43,655 bases of DNA from Mesorhizobium sp. (GCA_004020365.1 SAQR01000014.1:1-43655), one strand, 5' to 3'. Counted from the first letter of the stretch, positions 1-6,608 are shown. Translations and numbers: made by a program. The notes: a model not told the origin generated them from the letters alone.

Positions 1-174
1 GCCCCCCTCTGTCCTGCCGGACATCTCCCCCACGAGGGGGGAGATCGGCAGCTTCCCCGATGGCGCCTTTCTTGCGACGTTGGCGATTGGCGAAGCCGTT
101 GCGACATCCCAATCTCCCCCCAAGTCGCCCAAGTGGCCCAAGTGGGGGAGATGTCCGGCAGGACAGAGGGGGGC
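1..174. repeat. Intergenic palindromic element with perfect 33-bp arms (family A)
   Basis: Bases 1-33 and 142-174 are exact reverse complements, each containing the core TCTGTCCTGCCGGACATC. Between the arms, 119-145 holds three tandem 9-bp units (CCCAAGTCG, then CCCAAGTGG twice). The element may start before the window. Related copies lie at 950-1099 and 32258-32347, so this is a dispersed, non-coding, family-like repeat upstream of yceH. No terminal target duplication or transposase is visible. The type matches the small palindromic repeats common in rhizobial chromosomes; its function is unknown. Confidence 0.85.
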
Positions 175-269
175 GCTGTCCCGCTAGCTTCAAAAAGGTT
201 CCTGTCGCGGCATCCTGATGTCTGTCAAAGTCACAGTGCAAGAATCGTTAGCAATCAAACAGCCGACCT

Positions 270-908
270 ATGACCGATACCGAACTCCCCATCCTTTCTC
301 CCGTCGAAGCGCGCGTGCTCGGTTGCCTGATCGAGAAGAAGGAACTGACGCCCGACATCTACCCGCTGACGCTCAATGCGGCACTTGCCGCCGCCAACCA
401 GAAGACGGCGCGCGAGCCGGTGATGTCGGTCGAGCTTGTCGAGGTCAGACGAGCGCTTGGCCAGCTCGAGCACAAGGGGCTGGTCAGGCAGGTCTTTGCC
501 TCCCGCGTCGAGCGCTACGAGCATGTCGTCGCGCAGCGCTTTTCGCTGACCTCGGCGCAGATCGCGCTGCTTGGACTGCTGTTGCTGCGCGGACCGCAGA
601 CCGCTCATGAATTGCTGGCGCGAGCTGAGCGCATGGTGCGGTTGCCCTCCATCGACGAGCTTCGCAGCAATCTCGACCTGTTGATCGGCCGCAGGCCGCC
701 GCTCGTTCAACAGATCGATCGTGGTCCCGGCCAGCGTGAGGACCGCTATGTGCATCTCCTGAGCGGGCCTGTGCAGACGTCAGTGGCTGCAGCGCCCTTG
801 CAAGCGCCATCGCCGGCTTCGGACCTCGAAGCGCGCGTGCAGGCTTTGGAGGAAGAGGTCGCACAATTGCGCGCACGCATCGACGCGCTGATCGGTGACG
901 GACGGTAA
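270..908 (+). CDS. YceH family protein (DUF480)
   Basis: The 212-residue product matches the YceH/DUF480 family. It opens with LSPVEARVLGCLIEKKELTP, a hallmark of the family's first winged-helix domain. A second helix-turn-helix-like block covers roughly residues 95-165 (ALLGLLLLRGPQTAHELLAR), and a coiled-coil tail (LEARVQALEEEVAQLRARID) spans about 188-207. The length is usual for the family. Structures of homologues show paired winged-helix domains, but the molecular function is not established. The ATG at 270 has only a weak ribosome site, yet homology begins directly after it. The gene is flanked on both sides by family A palindromes and is probably monocistronic. Confidence 0.9.
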   Translation: MTDTELPILSPVEARVLGCLIEKKELTPDIYPLTLNAALAAANQKTAREPVMSVELVEVRRALGQLEHKGLVRQVFASRVERYEHVVAQRFSLTSAQIALLGLLLLRGPQTAHELLARAERMVRLPSIDELRSNLDLLIGRRPPLVQQIDRGPGQREDRYVHLLSGPVQTSVAAAPLQAPSPASDLEARVQALEEEVAQLRARIDALIGDGR

Positions 909-949
909 CGTACTTTTGAGGCGTCGGAGGGACAGCACCCTGGACAGCA

Positions 950-1099
950 CCCCCTCTGTCCTGCCGGACATCTCCCCCACAAGGGGGGAGATTGGACGTC
1001 ACCTCGGCTTTCGCCGATCTCCAATGCTGCAACAGGGCGGGACGGCGAAGCTGCCGATCTCCCCCTCGTGGGGAGATGCCCGGTAGGGCAGAGGGGGGC
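950..1099. repeat. Intergenic palindromic element (family A), second copy
   Basis: Left arm about 950-980 (CCCCCTCTGTCCTGCCGGAC...) and right arm about 1068-1099 (GTGGGGAGATGCCCGGTAGG...) are imperfect reverse complements. The middle (about 974-1020) carries a GGGGGAGATTGGACGTC core followed by CTTTCGCC, which recurs at 32308-32345. It occupies the gap between the convergent yceH and OsmC genes (909-1132), which contains no credible gene. Confidence 0.75.
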
Positions 1100-1132
1100 G
1101 CGAAGGATCGCCCACTCTCCGAAGGCTGGGCT

Positions 1133-1558
1133 TCAACCCAGCCTGGCGTCGAGCGAAACCTTTATGGCGCCGAGCGCCTTCGACACCGGGCATTCGGCCT
1201 TGGCCTTCTCGGCCAGCTCCTGGAACTTCGCCGCATCGATGCCAGGCACCTTGCCGACCAGCGTCAGCGCGCTGCCGGTGATCCCCGTGCCAGGAATCAG
1301 CGTCACCACCGCCTTGGCGTCGAGTTCGGTGGCGGGGGTGCCGTTCTCGGCCAGGAAGTGAGAGAACTGCATGGCGAAGCAGCCGGCATGCGCTGCTGCG
1401 ATCAGCTCCTCCGGATTGGTGCCGGACTTGCCGCTTTCATCCTCGAAGCGCATCTTGAACGAGTAGGGCGTGCCTTTCAGAGCCCCGCTCTGCGTGTCGA
1501 GCGTGCCCTTGCCCTCTTTCAGATTGCCTTGCCAGACGGCGTTTGCGGTGCGGTCCAT
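1133..1558 (-). CDS. OsmC/Ohr family protein (probable hydroperoxide reductase)
   Basis: The 141-residue protein belongs to the OsmC/Ohr family of thiol-dependent peroxidases that detoxify organic hydroperoxides. Both conserved cysteines are present: Cys60 in AAHAGCFAM and one near residue 123 in AECPVSKAL. The ATG at 1558 is chosen over longer upstream frames because an AAGGAGGA Shine-Dalgarno sequence lies 5-6 bases before it and homology starts with MDRTANAVWQG. OsmC-type sequences usually run about 140 residues, so it looks complete and active. It is divergent from the small ORF at 1754. A second OsmC-like gene lies at 4879-5436 but differs in its second cysteine. Exact substrate and regulation are not visible. 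Confidence 0.92.
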   Translation of the reverse strand: MDRTANAVWQGNLKEGKGTLDTQSGALKGTPYSFKMRFEDESGKSGTNPEELIAAAHAGCFAMQFSHFLAENGTPATELDAKAVVTLIPGTGITGSALTLVGKVPGIDAAKFQELAEKAKAECPVSKALGAIKVSLDARLG

Positions 1559-1753
1559 GAAGTCCTCCTTGATTGTGGTGGCTGAGCCGTGATCGGCGTC
1601 TGGTCGACTATAGCGCGCGCGGGCACGAAGGCCACCCGTGCTTTCGCGCCAATGGCGATCCGTTAAAAAAATTCGCGTGCAAAAATGTCGACTTCCATCG
1701 GCCTCGGCCGTCCTGCGGGCGGCCACGGGTTTCGTCGCCGAATGGAGGACATC

Positions 1754-1966
1754 ATGGATAATCTGTTTTCTGCTCACTGGAGGGACACCGGCCGAAAGGC
1801 GGCTGAACAGGAAGCCGACTGGTTGGATCGGCAACCTTGCGGTTTCGGTCGACTGCTTGCTGCGGTCGCGATGATAGGGGTTGCGGTATCCCTTCTTGAT
1901 CATGCGGCGGTCAAAAGCCCGGCTGAGACCTTGGCTGCCAACGGTTCGTCACAACAAGGAAGATGA
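1754..1966 (+). CDS. Small hypothetical membrane protein
   Basis: This 70-residue ORF starts at ATG 1754, five bases after a good GGAGG site; an in-frame ATG at 1742 and longer frames lack such a site. I do not recognise a family. A single hydrophobic stretch, FGRLLAAVAMIGVAVSLL, at about residues 28-45 suggests one membrane segment, with a charged N-terminus (GRKAAEQEADWLDRQ). Its stop lies three bases before the ATG of the DGPF/YCII gene, so the two are probably co-transcribed and translationally linked. The ORF could still be spurious; the ribosome site and tight spacing argue for it. Confidence 0.5.
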   Translation: MDNLFSAHWRDTGRKAAEQEADWLDRQPCGFGRLLAAVAMIGVAVSLLDHAAVKSPAETLAANGSSQQGR

Positions 1967-1969
1967 GAG

Positions 1970-2326
1970 ATGAAATATGTTTGCCTGGTCTATGGTGAGG
2001 AAAAAGACCTTTATGCAATGAGTCCGGAGAGGCTGGCCAAGCTCGACGCCGACTCGTTGGCCTATGACAAATCAGTGGAGCAAAGCGGTCGGCTGATCAT
2101 CGCGCAGGCGCTGCAATCGGTAAAAACCTCGAAAACCGTGCGCCGGCGCAAGGGCAAGCGGCTGGTCACCGATGGTCCCTTCGCCGAGACGAAGGAGCAA
2201 TTGCTCGGCTTCGTGATGATCGAGGCCGGCGATATCGACGAGGCGCTGGAGATCGCCGGCGGGATTCCGCTGGCCGAAATCGGCACGATCGAGGTCAGGG
2301 CGATCTACAACGTGCCGGGGTCCTGA
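1970..2326 (+). CDS. DGPF/YCII-related domain protein
   Basis: The 118-residue protein is a YCII-related (DGPF-domain) protein. It begins MKYVCLVYGEEKDLYAM and carries the diagnostic VTDGPFAETKEQLLGFVMIE block at about residues 64-83. Family members have a small ferredoxin-like alpha/beta fold and often sit beside ECF sigma factors; no reaction is firmly assigned, and no sigma gene is next to this one. AAGGAAGATGAGAG precedes the ATG. The 3' 170 bases of the gene plus a few bases beyond are duplicated at 6412-6593, about 4.26 kb downstream, so the gene marks the left boundary of an accessory segment. Confidence 0.88.
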   Translation: MKYVCLVYGEEKDLYAMSPERLAKLDADSLAYDKSVEQSGRLIIAQALQSVKTSKTVRRRKGKRLVTDGPFAETKEQLLGFVMIEAGDIDEALEIAGGIPLAEIGTIEVRAIYNVPGS

Positions 2327-2335
2327 GCGAACCGC
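2154..2335 (+). repeat. 182-bp direct repeat, left copy (3' end of DGPF gene)
   Basis: Bases 2154-2335 align without gaps to 6412-6593. By hand count about 10 of 182 positions differ, roughly 94-95% identity. The match runs through the DGPF gene's stop codon into the sequence TCCTGAGC(G/C)AACCGC, then ends abruptly. The pair brackets the segment containing Lrp, malY-like, OsmC-like and TetR genes. Confidence 0.9.
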
Positions 2336-2576
2336 GCTAGATCGCTGCGCGGGAGCAGGCTGGGGCTGCCAAAGGTGCACGGAACGAGCAGCGCCAGCAG
2401 ATCCTCCGGCAGGCGGAACAGGAGCGCCAGCGCAGCAATGATCGCGATGGCACGGAGCGGTAAGCTCGGCCCTATTCTTCCATCAGGCCATCGAAGACGG
2501 GCGTCATAGCGATCCATAATTGTCGCTGGTAGCGACCACGCCGATTCGGTTCCCTCCCTGCCTTCGCCCGGGGAGA

Positions 2577-3041
2577 TCAACGTGAACCTATTTTCGGCGT
2601 CAGGAAGCTCTTCTTGATTTCCCCAAACACGAAATTCGTCTCCCAAGATCCGATACCCGGCAGCTCTGAGAGTTTGTTGCGCACGAATTCTTCATAACTA
2701 TCCAATGAGGCGGTGAACACCTGAAGTAGATAATCCTGCCGTCCTGACATGAGATAACAGGCGGTGATCTCGGATGTTCGGCGAATACCCACCTCGAATT
2801 CTGCCATGGCGCTTTTGCTCTGCGCCGCGAGCCGGACAAGAATGAAGGCGATGATCGGCATTCCGAGAGCCCTATGGCTGAGCCGCGCACCATAACCTTC
2901 TATCACGCCGGCTTCTCCCAAAAGCCGGACGCGCCTGTGGCACGGGGAAGGTGACAGATTCACGCGTTCGCTTAACTCTTGATTGGTGAGCCGACCGTCT
3001 TTTTGCAACTCTATGAGGATCTTGAAATCAATCTCGTCCAT
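2577..3041 (-). CDS. Lrp/AsnC family transcriptional regulator
   Basis: The 154-residue protein fits the Lrp/AsnC family. It has an N-terminal helix-turn-helix (DFKILIELQKDGRLTNQELS, then RVNLSPSPCHRRVRLLGEAG) followed by a RAM/AsnC ligand-binding domain (about residues 65-150, including ITACYLMSGRQDYLLQV). The ATG at 3041 is chosen because AAGGAA precedes it and MDEIDFKILIEL is the normal family start; the longer frame adds 21 unconserved residues. It is divergent from the MalY/PatB gene at 3184, with a nested palindrome between them. Local Lrp-type proteins commonly sense amino acids and control the neighbouring gene, so control of the C-S lyase is likely but inferred. Confidence 0.92.
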   Translation of the reverse strand: MDEIDFKILIELQKDGRLTNQELSERVNLSPSPCHRRVRLLGEAGVIEGYGARLSHRALGMPIIAFILVRLAAQSKSAMAEFEVGIRRTSEITACYLMSGRQDYLLQVFTASLDSYEEFVRNKLSELPGIGSWETNFVFGEIKKSFLTPKIGSR

Positions 3042-3103
3042 TTCGTTGTTCCTTGGTGGAATCTGCCAGTGGTTGGCTATTCCGGTAAAAACATCAGCAA
3101 GCA

Positions 3104-3140
3104 TTGCGTCAATTTGCAGATTAAATTGCTTTCAACGCAA
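3104..3140. promoter_or_regulatory. Nested inverted repeat, candidate Lrp/AsnC operator
   Basis: Two concentric perfect inverted repeats share one centre. The outer pair is TTGCGT (3104-3109) with ACGCAA (3135-3140). The inner pair is CAATTT (3110-3115) with AAATTG (3123-3128), around a 7-base A/T-rich spacer. The site lies in the 142-base gap between the divergent Lrp-type regulator and the C-S lyase gene, where an autoregulatory operator is expected. Binding is inferred from position and symmetry only. Confidence 0.6.
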
Positions 3141-3183
3141 CGATGTCCAGCGCAATCCACCCGCGCTTCCTGGTTAGTCTCCA

Positions 3184-4386
3184 ATGCACCACGATTTCGA
3201 CCGCCTGAATTCCCGTCTCGATAGCAATGCGTCCGCGGCTGAAGGGTATGAGAAATATCTCTTCTCGCAGAGGACCGCGCCCGTCGTGCTCGATCGGCCG
3301 AAAGAGGACATCATCCAGATGTGGGTCGCCGATATGCAGTTCGCCGCCCCACAAGCCGCGCTGGATGCAATGTTGCATCGGTTGAAGCATCCGATATTCG
3401 GCTATACGATGAACTACGACGACCAACTCTATGATGTCTTCGACGCCTGGTGTCAGCGCCGGCACAGTTGGAGCTTTCCGCGCGAGCAGCTGGTCTTGTC
3501 GCTCGGTGTCATCCCTGCACTGTTCGGCCTCGTCAGCTATCTCTGCGGACCGCATGACAAGGTGCTGACTCTCAGCCCCTCCTACGGTTACTTCAAGCAC
3601 GCTACGGTGAAGAGCGGCCGAACATTGGTCACATCACCGCTCATCAACAATGATGGCCACTACGAGGTCGATTTCAAAGATTTCGAAGAGAAGGCGGCGG
3701 ACATCTCGGTCAAGGTCTTCTTCCTGTGTCACCCACACAATCCAACCGGGCGGCTGTGGAGCGAAGCCGAGTTGCGGCGCCTCGCGGAAATCTGCTTCAA
3801 ACACGGCTTGAAGATCATTTCCGACGAAATCCATTGCGACCTGCTTCGCAGCGGGCTCAAACACACGCCACTCGCCAAGCTTTTCCCGGAAAGCCGCGAG
3901 ATCGTCACATGCATGGCGGTGAGTAAGACCTTCAATCTTGCCGGGATGATGATTGCCACAATCGTCATCCCCGATGAGGCGCTAAGAGCGGTTTGGAACG
4001 AACTGCACTATCCGTTCATCAACCCGATTAGCCTTGCGGCCGCCATCGGTTCCTATCGCGGGGGCGAGGCATGGTTGGACGAACTGCGGGTCTACCTGGA
4101 TGGGAACTTTGCGCTTGCAGACGAGTTTGTGCGGGGGCATCTCCCGAATGCAAGGTTGCGTATTCCCGAGGCGACCTATCTTGCCTGGATCGACTTGCGC
4201 GCCTATTTCTCAGGTTCGGTCAACCTGACGCGCTTCTTCCTCGAACGGGCCGGTGTTGTCATCGAGGGTGGCGAAATGTTCGTGGACAGCGGCGAGGGCC
4301 ATATCCGGCTGAACCTTGCTTGCCCTCGTTCCGTCTTGCAGGAAGGGCTCGACCGGATCCGAAACGCAATTTTGGCGAATCAATAG
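3184..4386 (+). CDS. MalY/PatB family PLP-dependent C-S lyase (cystathionine beta-lyase-like aminotransferase fold)
   Basis: The 400-residue protein is a fold-type I PLP enzyme of the MalY/PatB group, which cleave C-S bonds of cystathionine or cysteine conjugates. Visible features are the WVADMQF motif (about 47-53), HNPTG (185-189), the cofactor-binding Asp in SDEIH (Asp214) and the Schiff-base lysine in AVSKTFNLAG (Lys248). The length is typical. The ATG at 3184 has no clear Shine-Dalgarno sequence, but homology begins right after it. The divergent Lrp-type gene is its probable regulator. Whether it acts as cystathionine beta-lyase, cysteine-S-conjugate lyase or an aminotransferase cannot be told from sequence. 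It lies within the DGPF-bounded insert. Confidence 0.9.
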   Translation: MHHDFDRLNSRLDSNASAAEGYEKYLFSQRTAPVVLDRPKEDIIQMWVADMQFAAPQAALDAMLHRLKHPIFGYTMNYDDQLYDVFDAWCQRRHSWSFPREQLVLSLGVIPALFGLVSYLCGPHDKVLTLSPSYGYFKHATVKSGRTLVTSPLINNDGHYEVDFKDFEEKAADISVKVFFLCHPHNPTGRLWSEAELRRLAEICFKHGLKIISDEIHCDLLRSGLKHTPLAKLFPESREIVTCMAVSKTFNLAGMMIATIVIPDEALRAVWNELHYPFINPISLAAAIGSYRGGEAWLDELRVYLDGNFALADEFVRGHLPNARLRIPEATYLAWIDLRAYFSGSVNLTRFFLERAGVVIEGGEMFVDSGEGHIRLNLACPRSVLQEGLDRIRNAILANQ

Positions 4387-4437
4387 TTTGGGGTCAGCTT
4401 GGTAGCGCGCTAACCGGGAAAATCCGCAGTTGAAGTC

Positions 4438-4797
4438 TTAGGTCACGCGAGGAGTGTTGCATGCATTGCGCGGTTGTTCACCGCGCAGTGTGCGAATGAC
4501 CTCCTCGCAAGCTCGTGTGCGCAGTTCCACCATTGCAGCAGTCGATGCGTAAGCGACATGCGGCGTGATGATCACATCCGTTAGGTTGAGGAGCGACTGC
4601 GGGGGAGAGGGCTCGCCATCGACCACGTCGAGTGCGGCACCTCTGATCATCCCGGCGTCGAGCGCCACGGCAAGAGCTGCGTTGTCCACCAGCCCGCCTC
4701 GGCTCACATTTATGAGCAGCGGGCGCTTTGCGCATTTCGACAGGAAACGTGTGCCGATCATCCCGGACGTCTCGGCGTTCAAGGGCGCGTGATGGAT
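4438..4797 (-). pseudogene. Truncated D-isomer-specific 2-hydroxyacid dehydrogenase (C-terminal remnant)
   Basis: Reading down from 4797 gives IHHAPLNAETSGMIG, the start of the C-terminal half of the NAD-binding domain. It is followed by LLINVSRGGLVDNAAL, GAALDVVDGEP and DVIITPHVAYAS, all hallmarks of the D-2-hydroxyacid dehydrogenase family, including the catalytic His of the TPHVA motif. An in-frame TAG at 4798-4800 immediately precedes IHHAP and the N-terminal 190 or so residues are absent upstream. Only about 120 of the usual 310-330 residues remain. A 114-residue ORF could start at TTG 4782 but would lack the substrate and dinucleotide domains, so a decayed fragment cut at about 4800 is the best reading. 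Confidence 0.85.
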
Positions 4798-4878
4798 CTA
4801 TGCCGCTTTAGTTGAGTTTCGGTGACGAACGTAAATTGGTGTGCCGGCGAGGAGAGGTTCCCCGCCGGCCACGATCGG

Positions 4879-5436
4879 TCAAACCAGACGCGCCGCAATC
4901 TTGACCGGATTGGCCAGGGTGTCGTGGATCGGGGAATTGTTTGGCAGTTCGCGTACCAACTCCTCGAGCTGCTCGCGGTTTGCCGCGTCGCTGGTCAGCT
5001 TGACGTCGACATTGATCGCCTGCGCACCCTTGCGAACCGTCTCGTCAAGGCCCAGGAAGCCGTTGAGATCGATATCGAAGCCCAGGTCGAGTTCGAGTCC
5101 GCTGAGATCGATCCCTTTGCTGGCGGCCATGGAGGCAAGGGTCACGGTATAGCAGCCGGCAAGTGCCTGAAGCACATATTCCGCTGGGCTCGCACCGGTG
5201 TCCGTACCGAGAAGTGACACCGGCTCGTCGCTGATGAGCGAGAATTTTCCATCGCGCGCATTGTCCGCCTGGCCGTTCTGGATCAGCGGCCCCGTCTGAG
5301 TGGCGATGGCAAGACCACCATTCGCCTGCCCCTTGATCTTGAATGTGACCTTGCCGAGTTCCGGCTGGTTGCGGACGACGTCCTGCGTTTCGCGGATCGC
5401 TTTGATGTCGGCGAAGGGCTTCTTCGTTGCAGTCAA
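4879..5436 (-). CDS. OsmC-like family protein with a single conserved cysteine
   Basis: The 185-residue protein has the OsmC fold signatures GASPAEYVLQALAGCYTVTL (Cys95) and a C-terminal NNSPIHDTLANPVKI block. In redox-active OsmC/Ohr proteins the second cysteine starts a CPV-type motif; here the aligned residue is Ser168, so the usual disulfide pair cannot form. I place the start at TTG 5436 because AAGGAGG lies five bases before it; the in-frame ATG at 5457 has no comparable site. It is divergent from a TetR regulator, and operator-like palindromes lie in the gap, so TetR control is likely. It may be a detoxification protein with a different chemistry from classical hydroperoxide reductases; this is inference. 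Confidence 0.88.
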   Translation of the reverse strand: MTATKKPFADIKAIRETQDVVRNQPELGKVTFKIKGQANGGLAIATQTGPLIQNGQADNARDGKFSLISDEPVSLLGTDTGASPAEYVLQALAGCYTVTLASMAASKGIDLSGLELDLGFDIDLNGFLGLDETVRKGAQAINVDVKLTSDAANREQLEELVRELPNNSPIHDTLANPVKIAARLV

Positions 5437-5441
5437 TTGAG

Positions 5442-5448
5442 CCTCCTT
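5442..5448 (-). promoter_or_regulatory. Shine-Dalgarno AAGGAGG fixing a TTG start
   Basis: On the minus strand AAGGAGG occupies 5448-5442 and is followed after five bases by TTG (5436-5434). This near-perfect site selects the TTG as start of the OsmC-like gene over the ATG at 5457. Confidence 0.75.
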
Positions 5449-5566
5449 TGAAGTCATTGGTCGATGTTCCGCAGGCGGACCTTCCAGCCTGGGACGTAAG
5501 GCCTGCATTCCGCCTTCTGATGGAGGTGCGGACGATTGCGATCAATACGTGATCGACAATTATCAT

Positions 5567-5582
5567 CCTACTAGTAGATAGG
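5567..5582. promoter_or_regulatory. Operator-like palindrome 1 in OsmC/TetR intergenic region
   Basis: CCTACTAGTAGATAGG contains the perfect 10-bp palindrome CTACTAGTAG (5568-5577) and, read on the other strand, begins CCTATCTA like the site at 5704-5723. The shared CCTATCTA...TAGG pattern near both divergent genes is what a TetR-family autoregulator would use. Binding is inferred. Confidence 0.55.
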
Positions 5583-5661
5583 CAAGCAATATCAGCATCC
5601 AATTCGGTACGAAGTCCTGATCAAGCTCCGCACGTTTGCAGGTAGTGCGATATGCAGGGTC

Positions 5662-5687
5662 GAATGCCTGGCTACAGCCAGGCATTC
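5662..5687. repeat. Perfect 11-bp stem-loop in OsmC/TetR intergenic region
   Basis: GAATGCCTGGC (5662-5672), loop TACA, then GCCAGGCATTC (5677-5687) is an exact inverted repeat. No T-run follows on either strand, so it is not a standard intrinsic terminator. It sits between the two operator-like palindromes of the 332-base gap 5437-5769, which contains no gene. Confidence 0.8.
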
Positions 5688-5703
5688 ACATTTACGAGGC
5701 ATC

Positions 5704-5723
5704 CCTATCTATTCATAGGTAGG
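5704..5723. promoter_or_regulatory. Operator-like palindrome 2 upstream of tetR-type gene
   Basis: CCTATCTATTCATAGGTAGG is a 20-base imperfect palindrome (16 of 20 positions symmetric by hand) 46 bases before the proposed GTG of the TetR gene. Its left half matches the reverse strand of palindrome 1. It is a candidate TetR operator and autoregulation site. Confidence 0.6.
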
Positions 5724-5769
5724 TTTTATAGAGTGCAGCTTTAGCGATCATTTGGGAGGGCGAATCCAA

Positions 5770-6363
5770 GTGTCTGACATGCGGAATGAGCTTTTAACGA
5801 GCGCGGAGGGCTTGATCCGTCGCCGTGGATATTCGGGCTTCAGTTATGCGGACCTTTCCGATCGGGTGGGCATTCGTAAAGCGAGTATCCACTACCATTT
5901 TCCAACTAAGGAAGGGCTCGTTGCAACGGTACTGCAAACCTATCGCGACCGTTACATGGGTGCTCTTCATCGGATCGAGGAGAATTTCGGCAACGCTCTG
6001 GATCGGATCGACGCCTACGGCCGGCTCTATCTGATAGGGGTCGACAAGGGGCTCGGATGTTTGTGCGCGGCGTTGTCGTCGGAGCTTGAAATTCTGCCGG
6101 TCGATTTGAGAACGGGAACGGTCGCTTTTTTTCGCGAGCATCTGGCCTGGATCGAGAAGATCTATCAGGTGGGCAGGCAGAACGCGGAGGTCAATGCAAG
6201 CCTCGACGATCTGCAAGCCGCTCGTATTGTTGTCTCTTCGCTCGAGGGGGCACTTATGATAGAGCGCCTTCTCGACGGCAGCGCCGGGTTCGAGATAACC
6301 ATGAAGGCTATCCGCACAAGCCTGTCGCCCCCTATATTAGTCAACGCCACGCGCGCAGGCTGA
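5770..6363 (+). CDS. TetR/AcrR family transcriptional regulator
   Basis: The 197-residue protein has the N-terminal TetR helix-turn-helix (LIRRRGYSGFSYADLSDRVG, then IRKASIHYHFPTKEGL at about residues 13-48). A longer C-terminal effector domain contains GVDKGLGCLCAALSSE and AFFREHLAWIEKIYQVGRQN, a pattern common in regulators of detoxification genes. GTG 5770 is taken as start since GGGAGGG (5754-5760) sits nine bases upstream; TTG 5752 would overlap that site and ATG 5779 is also possible. It is divergent from the OsmC-like gene and probably represses it and itself through the palindromes in the gap. The inducer is unknown. Confidence 0.9.
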   Translation: MSDMRNELLTSAEGLIRRRGYSGFSYADLSDRVGIRKASIHYHFPTKEGLVATVLQTYRDRYMGALHRIEENFGNALDRIDAYGRLYLIGVDKGLGCLCAALSSELEILPVDLRTGTVAFFREHLAWIEKIYQVGRQNAEVNASLDDLQAARIVVSSLEGALMIERLLDGSAGFEITMKAIRTSLSPPILVNATRAG

Positions 6364-6411
6364 CCTTCGAAAACGAATGCATAAGGGGCTCTGTGGGCAT
6401 TTCTAACACCC

Positions 6412-6593
6412 GCAAGCGGCTGATCACCGATGGTCCCTTCGCCGAGACCAAGGAGCAATTGCTCGGCTTCGTCATGATCGAGGCGGCGGACATCGACGAG
6501 ACGCTGGAGATCGCCGGCGGGATTCCGCTGGCCGAAATCGGCACGATCGAGGTCAGGGCGATCTAGAACGTGCCGGGGTCCTGAGCCAACCGC
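6412..6593 (+). pseudogene. Partial DGPF/YCII gene (right copy of 182-bp direct repeat)
   Basis: Frame translation gives RKRLITDGPFAETKEQLLGF, then FVMIEAADIDETLEIAGGIP and the rest of the DGPF protein's C-terminus, but there is no N-terminal half. A TAG replaces a Tyr codon five residues before the usual end (VRAI, stop, then NVPGS). It is about 94-95% identical to 2154-2335 and ends at the same TCCTGAGC-AACCGC sequence. Directly after it come the final bases before the UbiH-type gene. It is a non-functional remnant that marks the right boundary of the 2336-6411 segment. Confidence 0.9.
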
Positions 6594-6608
6594 CCAAGCT
6601 TGTTGACG

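Noticed and set aside
2305-2646. Minus-strand ORF with a hydrophobic stretch (IAIIAALALLFRLPEDLLALL) between the DGPF gene and the Lrp-type gene
   Set aside because: It overlaps the 3' ends of both neighbours, has no ribosome site at the plausible ATG near 2516 and no recognised family. The hydrophobic run may be chance in a high-GC antisense frame.
4801-4878. Possible insertion-sequence end at the dehydrogenase junction
   Set aside because: The short stretch has no inverted repeat with another site in the window and no transposase frame that I can defend.
5662-5687. Intrinsic terminator
   Set aside because: The stem is perfect but no T-run follows on either strand, and it lies between divergent genes where a terminator would be unexpected.
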